Source: Lampris incognitus
Lineage: Eukaryota; Chordata; Actinopteri; Lampriformes; Lampridae
DNA length: 64,000 bases
NCBI RefSeq assembly: GCF_029633865.1
Contig: NC_079211.1
Span: 146,057,756-146,121,755 of the forward strand
Reading direction: 5' to 3'
Part shown: in pieces, positions 1 through 14,459 of the stretch
Layout: every line of letters starts with the position of its first letter
Position numbering within the stretch: position 1 is the stretch's first letter
The notes under the pieces: model-generated
Seen by the model: the letters and a program-made list of their open reading frames with translations, nothing else
Databases searched by the model: none
What the model was told of the DNA's origin: nothing
Program-made: the position numbers and the translations under genes

Positions 1-7
1 TCACTTT

Positions 8-250
8 TCTGGCATTTAGCCGATGCTGTTATGCAGAGTGACTTATGGATCTCCTGTGATCCCCGAGCAGCCGAGGGGAAAAACTTGAAGTGTCCCACCC
101 ATTTCTGTGGTGGAAGTGATTAAAGAATTTGAACTGTTGTCGAGCTGTACCAGTCAGTCGACAGCCCCCGGTGTATCCTAGGGAATTACATTTACGGTTT
201 TACATTTTAGGCATTCAGCCAGAGGTCCCATCCAAAAGTGATTTACGACG
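8..250. repeat. Fish interspersed repeat fragments, unclassified
   Basis: Two related stretches, about 8-50 and 200-245, share the pattern ggcatttagcc...gtgactta. This resembles a very common short fish repeat. No coding frame or clear end is visible, and the element family is not identified. Confidence 0.35.
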
Positions 251-357
251 GGGACAACAGTAGAAGGAGCTTCGTCTCCTTGTACAGAAGAGGAGCGTTT
301 ACCAGCACACAGGATGTGATGCAACAACCCAGTCCCAGTCCAATGTCCTCACCCAGT

Positions 358-716
358 CCATCCATCCATCCATCCACTATCCGAACTGCTTATCCTGCTC
401 TCAGGGCCACGGGGATTCTGGAGCCTATCCCAGCAGTCATTGGGCGGCAGGTGGGGAGACACCCTGGGCAGGCCGCCAGGTCATCACACAGGGCCGACAT
501 ACACACACACTCACACATTCACACCTAGGGACAATTTAGTACAGCCAATTCACCTGACCTACATGTCTTTGGACTGTGGGAGACAAGGGGAGAAGATGCA
601 AACTCCACACAGAGGACGACCCGGGACGACCCCCAACGTTGGACTACCCCAGGGCTCGAACCCAGGACCTTCTTGCCGTGAGGCGACCGCGCCAACCCCT
701 GTGCCACCTCACCCAG
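358..716 (-). repeat. tRNA-headed SINE with L2-like tail (family A), full copy
   Basis: Read on the minus strand, this has a tRNA-like head with a B-box-like ggttcgagcc, a middle part with catgttctcc and gtccaaagacatg, a short CA run, and a tail ending ggataagcggttcggataatgg plus a (ggat)n run. The same unit recurs at least eight times in the window. The tail resembles L2-type LINE 3' ends. The open frames crossing it are not genes. Confidence 0.75.
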
Positions 717-851
717 TCCACTCACCCAATATTCAAGACTCTGAACCACAGCCCCACATGGCAGAGCTTACTGACTGGTAGATATTTTAACACAGCTTAC
801 AGGGTCGGTCACTTTGAGAGTGTAAGACCTGTGTGTCCATTAGCGATAGTC

Positions 852-1187
852 CAGGGGCGTAACTACCATGTATGCAGGGTATGCAGCTGATGATTTGGGG
901 CCCGCCCCGCGCGGCCGAATATGGCCAAGGCAGGCAGCGCGGTTGCACTGGGCCCCGCCCACGGAGCTGAATGGGCCCTTGGAGTGAGCCATATATACCC
1001 TCAAAAAGGCATTCTCCATTATGGTTTTTACATAAAGTAGTCTGTAGCAATCAATGTGTTGGTGTGCTGTCACCGTTATGTTTTCATCTGTGTTTAGAGG
1101 TGCACGTTATGGTGATCCGACCAATTACTATAGGGCCCGCTCTGACTGTCTTGCATTAGGGCCCGGTGCTGATTTGTCACGCCCCTG
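852..1187. mobile_element. hAT-type MITE
   Basis: The ends are inverted: CAGGGGCGTAAC at the left and GTCACGCCCCTG at the right. Their form is typical of hAT termini. The 336-bp body is non-coding. The flanking 8 bp are only partly alike (agcgatag / agtgatac), so the target duplication is weak. Confidence 0.6.
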
Positions 1188-1789
1188 AGTGATACAATAG
1201 CGATTGTTTCTGTATGTCTGTCGTAATGCCACTAGGGGGCAGTGTGTGACGTCACATAGACTCAATGCTGAGAAACTCCACCGGTGTCACTCTTCAATAC
1301 AGAAGAGACAAAACACGTAAAGCTCAAATCAACTTCCACAGACCAGATGGTGGAAAGTGACTGGGAAAGCAGCCAGTATGACTCAGACTAACAGTGTCCT
1401 TTAAAAAAAACTCTTGACGTAATGAGCTGCCATCCCAGTGCTCCCAGTCTTACTGGCCGTATGCTGAGCCCACGTGACGTCAGAGCATTTACACAAGACA
1501 TCCGGAGGATTTCTCTGACATCCTCACATACTTTGAATAGAAGCCTTCATGAAACCATCAATTCTGATTAAAAACTGATTTTTGGGACGTCCGGGTAGTG
1601 TAGCGGTCTATTCCGTTGCCTACCAACACGGGGATCGCTGGTTCGAATCCCCGTGTTACCTCCAACTTGGTCGGGCGTCCCTACAGAAACAATTGTCCGT
1701 GTCTGCGGGTGGGAAGCCGGGCGTGGGTGTGTGTCCTGGTCGCTACACTAGCGCCTCCTCTGGTCGGTCGGGGCGCCTACACTCCAAAA

Positions 1790-1966
1790 ACTATTTAAAG
1801 CCATATATGTTCAAGCTGTATTTTAATTACATGTAAAATTTCCATCCATTTTGATCACATAACTCCAGTGTAAAATATGACATTTACATTGGAGTTATAG
1901 GATCAACTTTGATGGACACTTTACATGTAATTGAAATACATAATCTTTAACTTATGGGCTTTTTTT
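1790..1966. mobile_element. Palindromic MITE inside the SINE
   Basis: Two arms of about 80 bp are inverted copies of each other: taattacatgtaaa...cataactccagtgtaaa on the left, tttacattggagttat...tttacatgtaatt on the right, meeting near 1878. The element interrupts the family B SINE between gcgcct and gttcggg, which are contiguous in other copies. It has no coding capacity. The superfamily is not clear. Confidence 0.7.
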
Positions 1967-2217
1967 TTAGTTTGTTCGGGGCGGGGAGGGGGGAACTGGG
2001 GGAATAGCGTGATCCTCCCACGTGCTACGTCCCCCGGGTGAAACTAGTCACTGTCAGGTGAAAACAAGCGGCTGGCGACTCCACATGTATGGGAGGAGGC
2101 ATGTGGTAGTCTGCAGCCCTCCTCGGATCGGCAGAGGGGGTGGAGCAGCGACCGGGACGGCTCGGAAGAGTGGGGTAATTGGGGGCAAAGGGGGGAAAAT
2201 TTAAAAAAGAGTGGGGT

Positions 2218-4970
2218 CAGGGGTCATCAACCTGTCCGTACACGGACAAACGTGTCCGTAGCAAGACTTGTCTGTGTCTGTGGCCAAAAAAAATAAGTTT
2301 ATTTTTTCCCATTATAATATAAATTGTCAATGTTTAGACGAGAAAATTATTGCAATCTAATGTTTTCTGGGACTAATAAATCAATTTGGCCACAGTACAA
2401 CAGTAACCTAGTGTAACCGGTTATTTTTTTGCCCGGTGCGGGATTCGATACGTGGTGTACTGTACCACAAGGCGACATCATTAACCGCTCGACTAAAGGG
2501 TCAGACCCGCTAGCTGAGGCTAACGTGTCTTATTAGTAGTTTACAGTCGTCACCCTCCCCCGGAAGCGCGCCCTCGCGCTTTGTTGTTCCCGCGCTCCGA
2601 AGAGACTTCTGAGGATCTGCACACTTCCGGATCCCACCGCTGCCACCAATGTAACCGGTCATGTTCTTGCCATCACTAACCGCTCGACTAAAGGGTCAGA
2701 CCCGTTAGCTAGGGACTAACGTGTCTTATTAGTAGTTTACACTAGTTTATACCACGTTAACAGTTTGGATGACATGTGCATTAATATGTAAAACGCGTGC
2801 AACTGCGCGCATTCTCCCACTGTGAGTCAGGTCGCTAACGAGATAGCTAGCTAGCCTAACGCTACAGCCCCCGAAAATTACCAAACGCACTTTTAATCCT
2901 TCGTGGGAGAAAGACTTTTTTGGATTTTTTTTTAGAGATGATGGGTTGATGGAGTGTATGAGGTGTGGGCGGACAATGAAACAGCTAAAGTCAACGGCAG
3001 CGAGGGACCACAGCGAGAAATGGTGCAAGAAACGAACCAAAACGGATGGTAAGTCTTCTGTTGAAAAGGAGCAGTTTGCTAGCATGGCAAAAGAAGGCAG
3101 GACGGGGCAAGTTAATCTGATGACTAGCTTCGTCAGTAGAGAGAAAGTTGAACTGGAAAATGACCTCACTTTAGCTTTCGGACTTGCCAAAGCAAAACTG
3201 CCATTTACAGCGGGTGACACTTTCAAAGAAACTGCAAGAAAAGTTGACCCGACATTGTCTGCGTTCAGCAGGCTCCACAGCAGTGCTAGCACTGGAGCCA
3301 GAAACTATAGGGGAGTTAGCAGCTGCCAGCCTAGCAGTTAGCAAGTTAGCAACTGCCAGCCTAACTAGCGTAGGGGAAGCCCCTTTCGTGCATGTAATTT
3401 GGGATTAAAGCACCTACTGTACTGATAAAACCCAGTTATTGATTTTCCAAAGATTTGTGGCCATCAAGGCCAAAGACATTAAGACAGTTTTTGCGCCTAC
3501 TCGAAATCACAGAGAAATGCAGTGCTGACACCATGTCTAAGGCCATCATTGACCATTTTGATCGTGAGAACTATCCAACCAAAAAGCTGGTCGGTTTTTA
3601 CATCGGATGCTGCCGCCGCGATGCTCGGACGCAGCCAGCAGGGAGAAGGCAATGTTGCAGCTAAGTTAAGGCGGCGATTTTGAGAGCTGTTTGCGCAGCA
3701 TTGCATGACACACAAACGGGCGCTAATGTCTAGAGATGCTGAAAAAGAATTACCGGTCTTTGTAGAGGACACTATAAAAGCTACATTGTCACATTTTAGT
3801 GGCCCAGCGAGAAAGAAGGAGTTCTCCCGCACCTGTGCTTTAAATGACGAAGAATGCAGCCACCTGGTCACTTACAAGAAAATTCGGGGGCTGAGTCTTG
3901 CAGCCTGTGTAGAACACTTTGTGGAACTTCGAGCCAGTCTCGTACAATATTTTGAGAGCACTGCAAATGGAAGCGATGGTTCTGTTCGCTATCGAGAAAG
4001 TTGCGATACATTGGGTGACTTGGTGCAGAATCCCTGTACTTATTGTTTCTAAACTGGATTTTGCCACTGCTGGCTAGAATGAACGAGGCACTATAGGGAG
4101 AACGTGAGTTTTTTTACCCTGCCTATAATAACACCCAGAAATACATGCGTGGAATTTCTGGACCCAATCCTGTTTAACAGAAACGATGACACCTCGTTTA
4201 TTGATCCGACAGGCTTGAAAATTCCAAACGCGAGTTTGAACGAATTCATTGACGTATGCAAACGTGAACACCCTCTCTCAGATTCAGAGATACTGAACTT
4301 CAACACCATGTTAGTCAACTACGCAAAGAGGCTACAGGGTGCCTTCCCGACGAGATTCCCAGAAAGAGAATTGGTCAGACACATGCTCTTTCTTGATCCC
4401 CTGAACCCCAAAGCAACAGAGAGTGATATGGCAAACATGGCAAACACTGCAGTCACGGGATCTCGTCTTTTGCGAAGATGATGGCATAAAGACATTATTC
4501 ATGTCCGACCGATGCAACAGTGACATTGTCAAATTCTGGGGCCATCTGTTGGAGAACAGCGAGGGGTACAATGAACTGAGCAAACTTGCAGTACTCCTGC
4601 TCACATTAAGCCCAGACACCTGCAGCTGTGAGCGAGGTTTCAGTCACATGAACGCCATTAAATCTCAAACAGGAAATAGACTGGAGCATGTCGCATTGAT
4701 GCCTGTCTGGGGAATGTCACCTGCCGTTATTCAACGGCTGACTTTCCAGTCTCCAAGTTTTCATCATATAGGGCACTGTTTTTTTATGTTAGAAATGCTA
4801 TCATTTTAAAATCATATAGCATATTAAAAGATGTACTATGGCACATTACGAGGTCTAGAATAAAATTGTGTTTCTGGTAATATTTGACCACTTCAAATTT
4901 TGTATGTCCGTGGTAAAAATCGCATTTTGACCGAAAGGTCCGTCACAAGCCGACACGGTGATGACCCCTG
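2218..4970 (+). mobile_element. hAT DNA transposon, decayed, with transposase remnants
   Basis: The termini CAGGGGTCATCAACC and GGTGATGACCCCTG are inverted, and they are flanked by 8-bp repeats agtggggt (2210-2217) and agtggagt (4971-4978), as expected for hAT. Plus-strand coding remains include an N-terminal Cys/His segment (about 2946-3310), a middle part (about 3455-4050 and 4104-4460), and a hAT C-terminal dimerisation motif with SPDTCSCERGFSHMNAIKSQ (about 4610-4670). The reading frame changes several times and contains stops, so no full transposase is encoded. A small LTR-like element is inserted near its 5' end. Confidence 0.8.
2412..2741. mobile_element. Small LTR-like element (TRIM-type) with tRNA-like segment in its terminal repeats; fossil
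   Basis: Two direct terminal repeats lie at about 2412-2545 and 2650-2741. Both begin TGTAACCGGT and end TTAGTAGTTTACA (TG...CA). A non-coding centre of about 104 bp separates them. CTAG flanks both sides, consistent with a short target duplication. The repeats contain, in antisense, a tRNA-like stretch (tagtcgagcggttaatg plus a B-box-like match). The size and layout fit a terminal-repeat retrotransposon in miniature. It has no coding capacity. Confidence 0.55.
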
Positions 4971-5281
4971 AGTGGAGTAATTAGGGAAAAGATGAAAAAA
5001 AAACTGATTTTTGGAGAGGAATCTCTTAATTGTGTGAGTTCTAATTGTTGTCAGGCAAAAACTCATGCTTTGTGAAAAACAGATGGATGTTGAAGGGCTT
5101 ATCTTTCTCAAGTACATCAAATCAAAGTTTAAACCCCCTATTTTGAACAGACCTGAAGGTAACGGCTCTCCAGCTTTTGGGGTAAAAACTTCTTAAAGTC
5201 TGAGATACACCTCATTGCAGCCCTCGTGAGTGTAAAGACGCATAACCTTAAACTTTAATACCAAACGACGATTTACATTTA

Positions 5282-5289
5282 TATGTATA

Positions 5290-5344
<55 letters not shown>
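5282..5344. repeat. (TA)n microsatellite
   Basis: About 60 bp of nearly pure TA repeats with a few ATG interruptions at the left edge. It directly abuts a family A SINE tail. Confidence 0.95.
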
Positions 5345-5348
<4 letters not shown>

Positions 5349-5354
5349 TTATAT

Positions 5355-5490
5355 TGACCTGTGATGGCCTGGCGGCCTGTCCAGGGTGTCTCCCCGCCTG
5401 CCACCCAGTGACTGCTGGTACAGGCTCCAGCATCCCGCGACCCTGACAGCAGGATAAGCGGTTTGGATAATGGATGGATATTTTATATTT
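5355..5490 (+). repeat. Family A SINE/L2-like tail, 5'-truncated
   Basis: Only the 3' half of family A is present, from cctgtgatggcctggcggc to ggataagcggtttggataatgg. The 5' side joins the TA microsatellite. Confidence 0.75.
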
Positions 5491-5746
5491 CTAAATGTTT
5501 AGGCTACCATACACGATTCAACAGGGGATTTCAAGATGCTGCAAATAGTTATCGACTCTGCAGTGAAAAGGGCATTTATCAAAAGAAATGAAAAGAGACC
5601 AGGATAATGCATGTATACAAGGAAAACCATGATGATGATTTTGAATCACAACCCCCATAGGGCCATCCCGGGAGGAGAGTGGGGGGCGAGGTGGGGTAAG
5701 TGTATGTGTGGGGAGGGTCCATGACCTCTGTGAGTGGATCTGTTAC

Positions 5747-5867
5747 CGTTGCTGCCGCCGTCATCTCCACCTCCAGCCTGGGTGACTTTGATAATCTGCA
5801 GTCGGATCAGCTCGATCTTGGAGCGGCTGTCCTGCAGCATCTGCTGGGCTGTGGACAACATCTGAGC
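5747..5867 (-). CDS. pkn3: Internal exon of a protein kinase N gene (HR1 region), probably PKN3
   Basis: On the minus strand an exon is framed by an acceptor (ttattccag, intron side above 5867) and a donor (G|gtaacag, below 5747). It encodes AQMLSTAQQMLQDSRSKIEL followed by IRLQIIKVTQAGGGDDGGSNG. This alpha-helical pattern (QDS-K-E/I-IR-QI) is that of the HR1 coiled-coil repeats through which PKN kinases bind Rho GTPases. Other exons must lie outside the window or were not recognised. PKN3 is preferred over PKN1/2 only because PKN3 neighbours SET in human; that is inference. The kinase domain is not in view. Confidence 0.5.
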
Positions 5868-5869
5868 CT

Positions 5870-7128
5870 GGAATAACAACATCACGCCGCATAACAGAGA
5901 CAAGTGAGGAGAGCCTCTACACTCAATCACATTCCAGCGTTTAAGTTCAGCGAGGACGGAGGCAGGTTCAGCACAGGAAAAGAAGAGGACCTCGTTTATT
6001 CCAAGTGGCAGAACGTGAGCCAGTGACTACTCATGGACAGCGCACACACGCTGGTTGTCTCTCACACAAGAGAGACATGACAACAAATGCAGATGGTGAA
6101 GGTTTATTAGGTGATAATGAGGTGTTTTAAAGGCAGATGGGAAGAGTGTGACGGTGCAGTTCACCTACCTCGGGTTGATTCTCTCGCTCCTTGCTGAATA
6201 AGGACTAATTTGTCATCCCGCCTGAGGGACGTCTCGGGTTGCACCCTTCCACCTTCACTATCCTTGAAACACAACGAGTCCCCCGGGTCTTACACCCATG
6301 CAGCTCTGCATCTTCCCCCAGTCGGATCACACCACAGTGCCTTCGTTTGTTTTGTTGTTGCCGCTCCGCAATGTCCCTCTCCTCATACTGCCCCCCCCTC
6401 CTCCCGCGTCCTCCGTTCCTCCTCTTTCTGTAAGCCAATCTCTCTTGCAAGCTCGGTTTTATGGGCTTTCTGCAGGGGATTGGCAGAGTACTCATCGGTG
6501 CCAGCTCTGCTGCTGGGTCCGCCGGTGCCGAAGCTCAGTATTGGCCAGGACGGGACCACATGCTCCGCCGCTGTCGCCAACCAAAAGACAAGTACGGGAC
6601 TCCTCTCTTCGGGACAAACAACACCCCCCCACCCCCGGACCAACCTGCCTCGGAGACATTACTCAGATGTTGCTGGGAGTCATCTGCGACTCCTCATGCA
6701 AGGAGGATGTTGAGAACAAGAATGCGTCTCCTCACAAACAGCCCCGACCCATTCCAGTCATGCCAAAAAAAAGGGTGCAGGGGTGGCACAGAGGAGGTGC
6801 TGACAGAATCTAAACTTTTGGGTGTATTAGAACGCATTTGAAAGCTTTCCTTTCGGGCGCACCTGTATTTCTAGCTGCTGCCCTGTGCGTCAGGGGTGCG
6901 TGAGCTCAAGGTAACAGGACAGAGTTAAATGGAAACAGCATGTCTACAGTTGAGTAAGGACGAAGCGCTCCTTTCCGCAGTTGTTGGTGTTTACCGTCGG
7001 TTTTTTTTTTTGCACCGCTCATTGACGGAGATGTTTGCGCAATCGCGCACGTTGCATCATGACTAATCATCACCAATTCCTCACGGGCTGATTCTCACAA
7101 TTTGACTCGGCACGGCTTGGTTTGCAGG
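5870..7128. other. Intergenic or intronic sequence with no recognised gene
   Basis: This lies upstream of the PKN-type exon and may hold its intron or 5' region. Open frames around 6200-6840 on both strands are serine/proline- or arginine-rich, overlap one another and show no recognisable domain. I see no convincing exon here. Confidence 0.4.
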
Positions 7129-7129
7129 G

Positions 7130-7911
7130 CGGTCGAGGGTAAAAGGTGGTCGGTGGAGGGGTAAAAGGTGGTCGGTGGAGGGATAAAAGGTGGGTGGATG
7201 GGTAAAAGGTGGTTGGTAGAAGGGTAAAAGGTGGTCGGTGGAGGGGTAAAAGGTGGGTGGAGGGGTAAAAGGTGGGTGGAGGGGTAAAAGGTGGTCAGTG
7301 GGGGGGTAAAAGGTGGGTGTATGGGTAAAAGGTGGTCGGCGGAGGGATAAAAGGTGGTCGGTGGAAGGGATAAAAGGTGGTCGGTGGAGGGGTAAAAGGT
7401 GGTCAGTGGGGGGGTAAAAGGTGGGTGGATGGGTAAAAGGTGGTCGGTGGAGGGATAAAAGGTGGTCGGTGGAAGGGTAAAAGGTGGTCGGTGGAGGGGT
7501 AAAAGGTGGTCGGTGGAAGGATAAAAGGTGGTCGGTGGAGGGGCAAAAGGTGGGTGGAGGGGTAAAATGTGAGTGGAGGGCTAAAAGGAGGTCGGTGGAG
7601 GGGTAAAAGGTGGGTGGAGGGGTAAAAGGTGGTCGGTGGAGGGATAAAAGGTGGTCGGTGGAAGGATAAAAGGTGGTCGGTGGCGGGGCAAAAGGTGGGT
7701 GGAGGGGTAAAAGGTGGTCGGTGGAGGGGTAAAAGGTGGGTGGAGGGGTAAAAGGTGGGTGGAGGGGTAAAAGGTGGTCGGCGGAGGGGTAAAGGTGGTT
7801 GGAGGGATAAAAGGTGGTCGGTAGAAGGGTAAAAGGAGGTCGGTGGGGGGGTAAAAGGGGGTCGGTGGAGGGGGTAAAAGGGGGTCGGTGGAGGGGTAAA
7901 AGGTGTTCGGG
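7130..7911. repeat. G-rich minisatellite, units of about 19-22 bp
   Basis: The consensus unit is ggtggtcggtggaggggtaaaa, alternating with a shorter ggtgggtggaggggtaaaa. Roughly 35-40 units occupy about 780 bp. The purine/G-rich strand is the plus strand. Long open frames read from it on the minus strand (Pro/Thr/His-rich) are only the translation of the repeat. Confidence 0.95.
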
Positions 7912-8502
7912 TCGCTCTGCGTGCCTCTCCTCGTGCCCGACACGAGACCGCGGCAGCGCAGCGGCGGGGCTGTGACTCGCGGCACTTTTCGACCAACTGC
8001 GCCGCGGCTCGCGGTGACATTCAGCGAGCTCCTCCGTTGTGCGCAAGTGCAAAGACTCCTGCCCCCGCCGAATGGATCCCGGCCCCGGTCTGTGCGTTGT
8101 CAACGTTCGGACCGCCAAATAAAAACGGGGGGGAATCGACGGGAAAACGACGACCAAATAAAACGAGCCGTCGCCCGTCTCGCCTTTCGCCTCGTATTTG
8201 GGGCGAATCGCGCGTCGCAGAGCCTTAATTCTCGAGCGGGCGGGAGACCTATTTTGAGAGGCGGAGCTCGTCCGTGCCCCCGTTCGGCGAGGCGCGTTCG
8301 TAATGAAAGGAGCGCGTGAGCGGGTCCGCGCCGTCTCGCTCACTTTGTTGTGCGGAGAGCAGCACGCGCCGTCGGCTTCTGCGCGCCGGACCTTCCGTGG
8401 AAACCCGAAAGCCGTGTGAGGAAAAGCAGCACGCAGGACGCCCCCCGACCACCACCAGAGGATCCCGCCCGTACGTCTCTGACCCACCAGCCCGCAGCAA
8501 AC

Positions 8503-12220
<3,718 letters not shown>

Positions 12221-13015
12221 AATTGACATTATCTACCAAGACCCCTCAACCTTCTCTTCCCTGTTTGGTTTTTCCACCCATGATCGGGAGCAAAGTCTTT
12301 CTTTTTGTGTGTGTGTGCGTGTGTGCGCTTCATCCTCCATTCTGAAGCCCATCACCTGTTGGTGCCATGTTATGTTCTTCATCTAAAGCCAATGGCCCTT
12401 TGCCCTCAATTGTGAGTACCATCCCCTAACTCATCTCAAAATAAAAACGTGTACAAAAATAGAATCAGCACGGCATCCTGAGTAGAATTTGAAAGACCGT
12501 TTACACCAATTTCCTCCTGTTTAAGGTTGTGTGGTAAATTTACTAAAGCCATGGTGTAGTGACCTAGCGCTAGCAGAACTGTTTTGTTTTTGTTTTTTTT
12601 GTTTTATTTTGTTTGTTTTTTTTTCATTTCGGGTGTTGATCCCTTTAAACTTATTTTTCCCCTATGTGGTTAACGAGTACCAGCTCATTCCTATCACCTG
12701 TAATGTTTGGGGAGGGGGGTGGTGGGGAGTATGCTTGGGTTATTGGAGAGAGTGGTTATTTTGACACCATTTCTATGGATTTTTTTTTTCTTCATTGTAT
12801 TGTTTTACAGATATCCATGCGATTTGAAATGACATTTTTAATAAAGAGAACAAAATGAGAAAAAAACAGCTTGTAAATTTTGGCCCCCACTGCTTCATGG
12901 GAAGGATTACCTGTTAACTCGTGAAATTTACATTTACTCACCCTTTCATTTTCCGCTGGGGGAAAAACTGTTTTAAATTTGAGGTGTACAACTTGCTTTG
13001 TTACAATAAAACTTA
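12221..13015 (+). other. SET 3' untranslated region with three poly(A) signals
   Basis: After the stop codon there are AATAAA hexamers at 12440-12445, 12840-12845 and 13005-13010. The T-rich tract around 12575-12630 and the GTGTG stretch near 12306 are within the likely 3' UTR. Alternative polyadenylation, known for mammalian SET, is possible here. Confidence 0.7.
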
Positions 13016-13144
13016 ACTGTGTATAAACGTGTCGGACTTGTCAGAATAAATGGGGGAAACGAAACTTTATTTATAAGAAAGGAGGAGCGGCAGCGCCGGC
13101 GGCCCTGGGACAAAGCAAGAGTACAGCCTCCCTCCCGTCAGCGG

Positions 13145-13640
13145 GTGAAAGACTTTGGAACCATGAGCAGACTGGATGCAAAGTCTTCTCTTAATAATCG
13201 ATGAGTGATCAAGGCCAGAAAGGTGTGCTCCGACTCCCCCAGCTTTGTGTTTGTCATGGTGTCTGGCCAGTCACTGGGCTGAAAAGCCCAACCTGAGGAG
13301 GGTGCACATTCATGCGATTTCAGCCGTGCGGGGAATCTCAAAGCGTGAAACCTTGACGTCCAACTCGCTCATACTCTCACCGAGGGCAAGTGGCCACCAT
13401 CCAAGAGTATCCCGGAAACCAAGAGGAGCCCTTGTCGGGCGGCAAGTGCCTAGTGTGACGGCCGCCCTCCGGAACGTGATGACCTCGAACCGACGCCCGT
13501 GCGGGTTTTCCGGAACCTGCACGTGGACGCGTCTGTCCCCGATGAGCGTGTCGGACAGCGACAGAGGGCCGGGGATATACTTGACGTCTCGCTCGTCGGG
13601 CCAACTCGTGTCCGCACGCCCTGCACAGTATTAGGGGTGT
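13145..13640 (-). pseudogene. CULT-domain (cereblon-like) gene, frame-broken
   Basis: Reading the minus strand, pieces of a CULT domain appear in order but in different frames: LILCRACGHELA, then DVKYIPGPLSLSDTLIGDRR and VHVQVPENPHGRRFEVITFR, then PPDKGSSWFPGYSWMVATCP, and finally GWAFQPSDWPDTMTNTKLGE with SEHTFLALITHRLLREDFAS and a stop. CxxCGH, the FEVITF strand, WFPGYSW and the W near the end are hallmarks of the fold that in cereblon binds thalidomide-like ligands. Frames change about three times without convincing introns; one gtgaga near 13380 could be a donor. It is thus a pseudogene or hit by assembly indels. It lies tail to tail with SET and head to head with ODF2. Identity is by recalled motif. 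Confidence 0.55.
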
Positions 13641-13799
13641 CCGCTCCCCCCCCCCCGCGGCACAGGCGTCGTTCAGCCCGTCCGGGGGGGAAAAACAGGC
13701 AAAAAAAGGGCGAAAACTGAAAATCTGCCCCGGCTGTTTCAACAGCCGCGCGTTCGGCGCCCCCCCCCCGCCATCGCTGCACACCCACGTGGACGCCTG

Positions 13800-14459
13800 A
13801 CAGGAAACCAGTGAACTGATCTCCGTATCACTGCGCCCGACCTCGGGTGCTGCGTCACACCGACAACGGGCGATATGCGGCTTCCTGGCGGCTATTGTGG
13901 TGTGGCGCTAAACTGCTTTACATCTGCACCGTGTGTTTTAACGGGCGAGCGACGCGCTGTGAAGAACTACGGCGAAGTAGTCCGTGTAAATTCTCGACGC
14001 GAGGTTGCAATAACAGGAAGTACGAAAGACCGGAAGTCCGGTCACACTTTTTCCGCTCTGAGCGCTGCCAAACAAAAGACGCAAAACCCCCCCCCAAAAA
14101 AAACCTGACGATGATGAATGCCCCGCCGCTAAAACTTACATAAATCAAGTCTTCCGGATGTATATATCGTCCCTATCCATACATACGAACAAGGAACTGA
14201 AAATAACGCTGTCTTGTTGTGCGTTGCTACTGGCAACGCTCGTCTAGAACGAGCGTCTGCCAATCGCAGAACGACCCGTTACGAACGAGCCAATCGGAGG
14301 TCGCGCCTCGATGTAACCGCGTTCCTCTCGGAAAGAGTCCGGAAATCGGGAGGTTGCCGTGGCGTTTCGCGTGTTCCCCGCGGCGACGTCGTCGCCCTCG
14401 GCTTAAAACCACCGCGGCGCTGCTTCCGAGTCTTCCGGACGTCGGACTCGCCTCCAACG
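13800..14459 (+). promoter_or_regulatory. CpG-rich upstream region and 5' UTR of ODF2
   Basis: CG-rich DNA lies directly upstream of the ODF2 start codon (14460). The minus-strand CULT-type gene begins on its other side, so it may serve as a bidirectional promoter. No individual factor sites are claimed. Confidence 0.45.

Larger units (their letters stand above)
1586..4998 (+). mobile_element. tRNA-derived SINE (family B), interrupted by two later insertions
   Basis: The SINE starts gacgtccgggtagtgtagcg (A-box region) and carries the B box ggttcgaatcc. Its 3' half (gtgatcctcccacgtgctacg to gaagagtggggtaatt) resumes at about 1970 after a palindromic MITE. A hAT transposon then sits in the tail. 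A 16-bp direct repeat, aaaaactgatttttgg, at 1570-1585 and 4999-5014 brackets the whole block and looks like the SINE's original target duplication. Comparison with uninterrupted copies (for example 19717-20153) defines the inserts. Confidence 0.75.

Noticed and set aside
6205-6841. Several overlapping open frames of 90-170 codons on both strands
   Set aside because: No recognisable domain, conflicting frames, no splice context; probably chance frames in GC-rich DNA.
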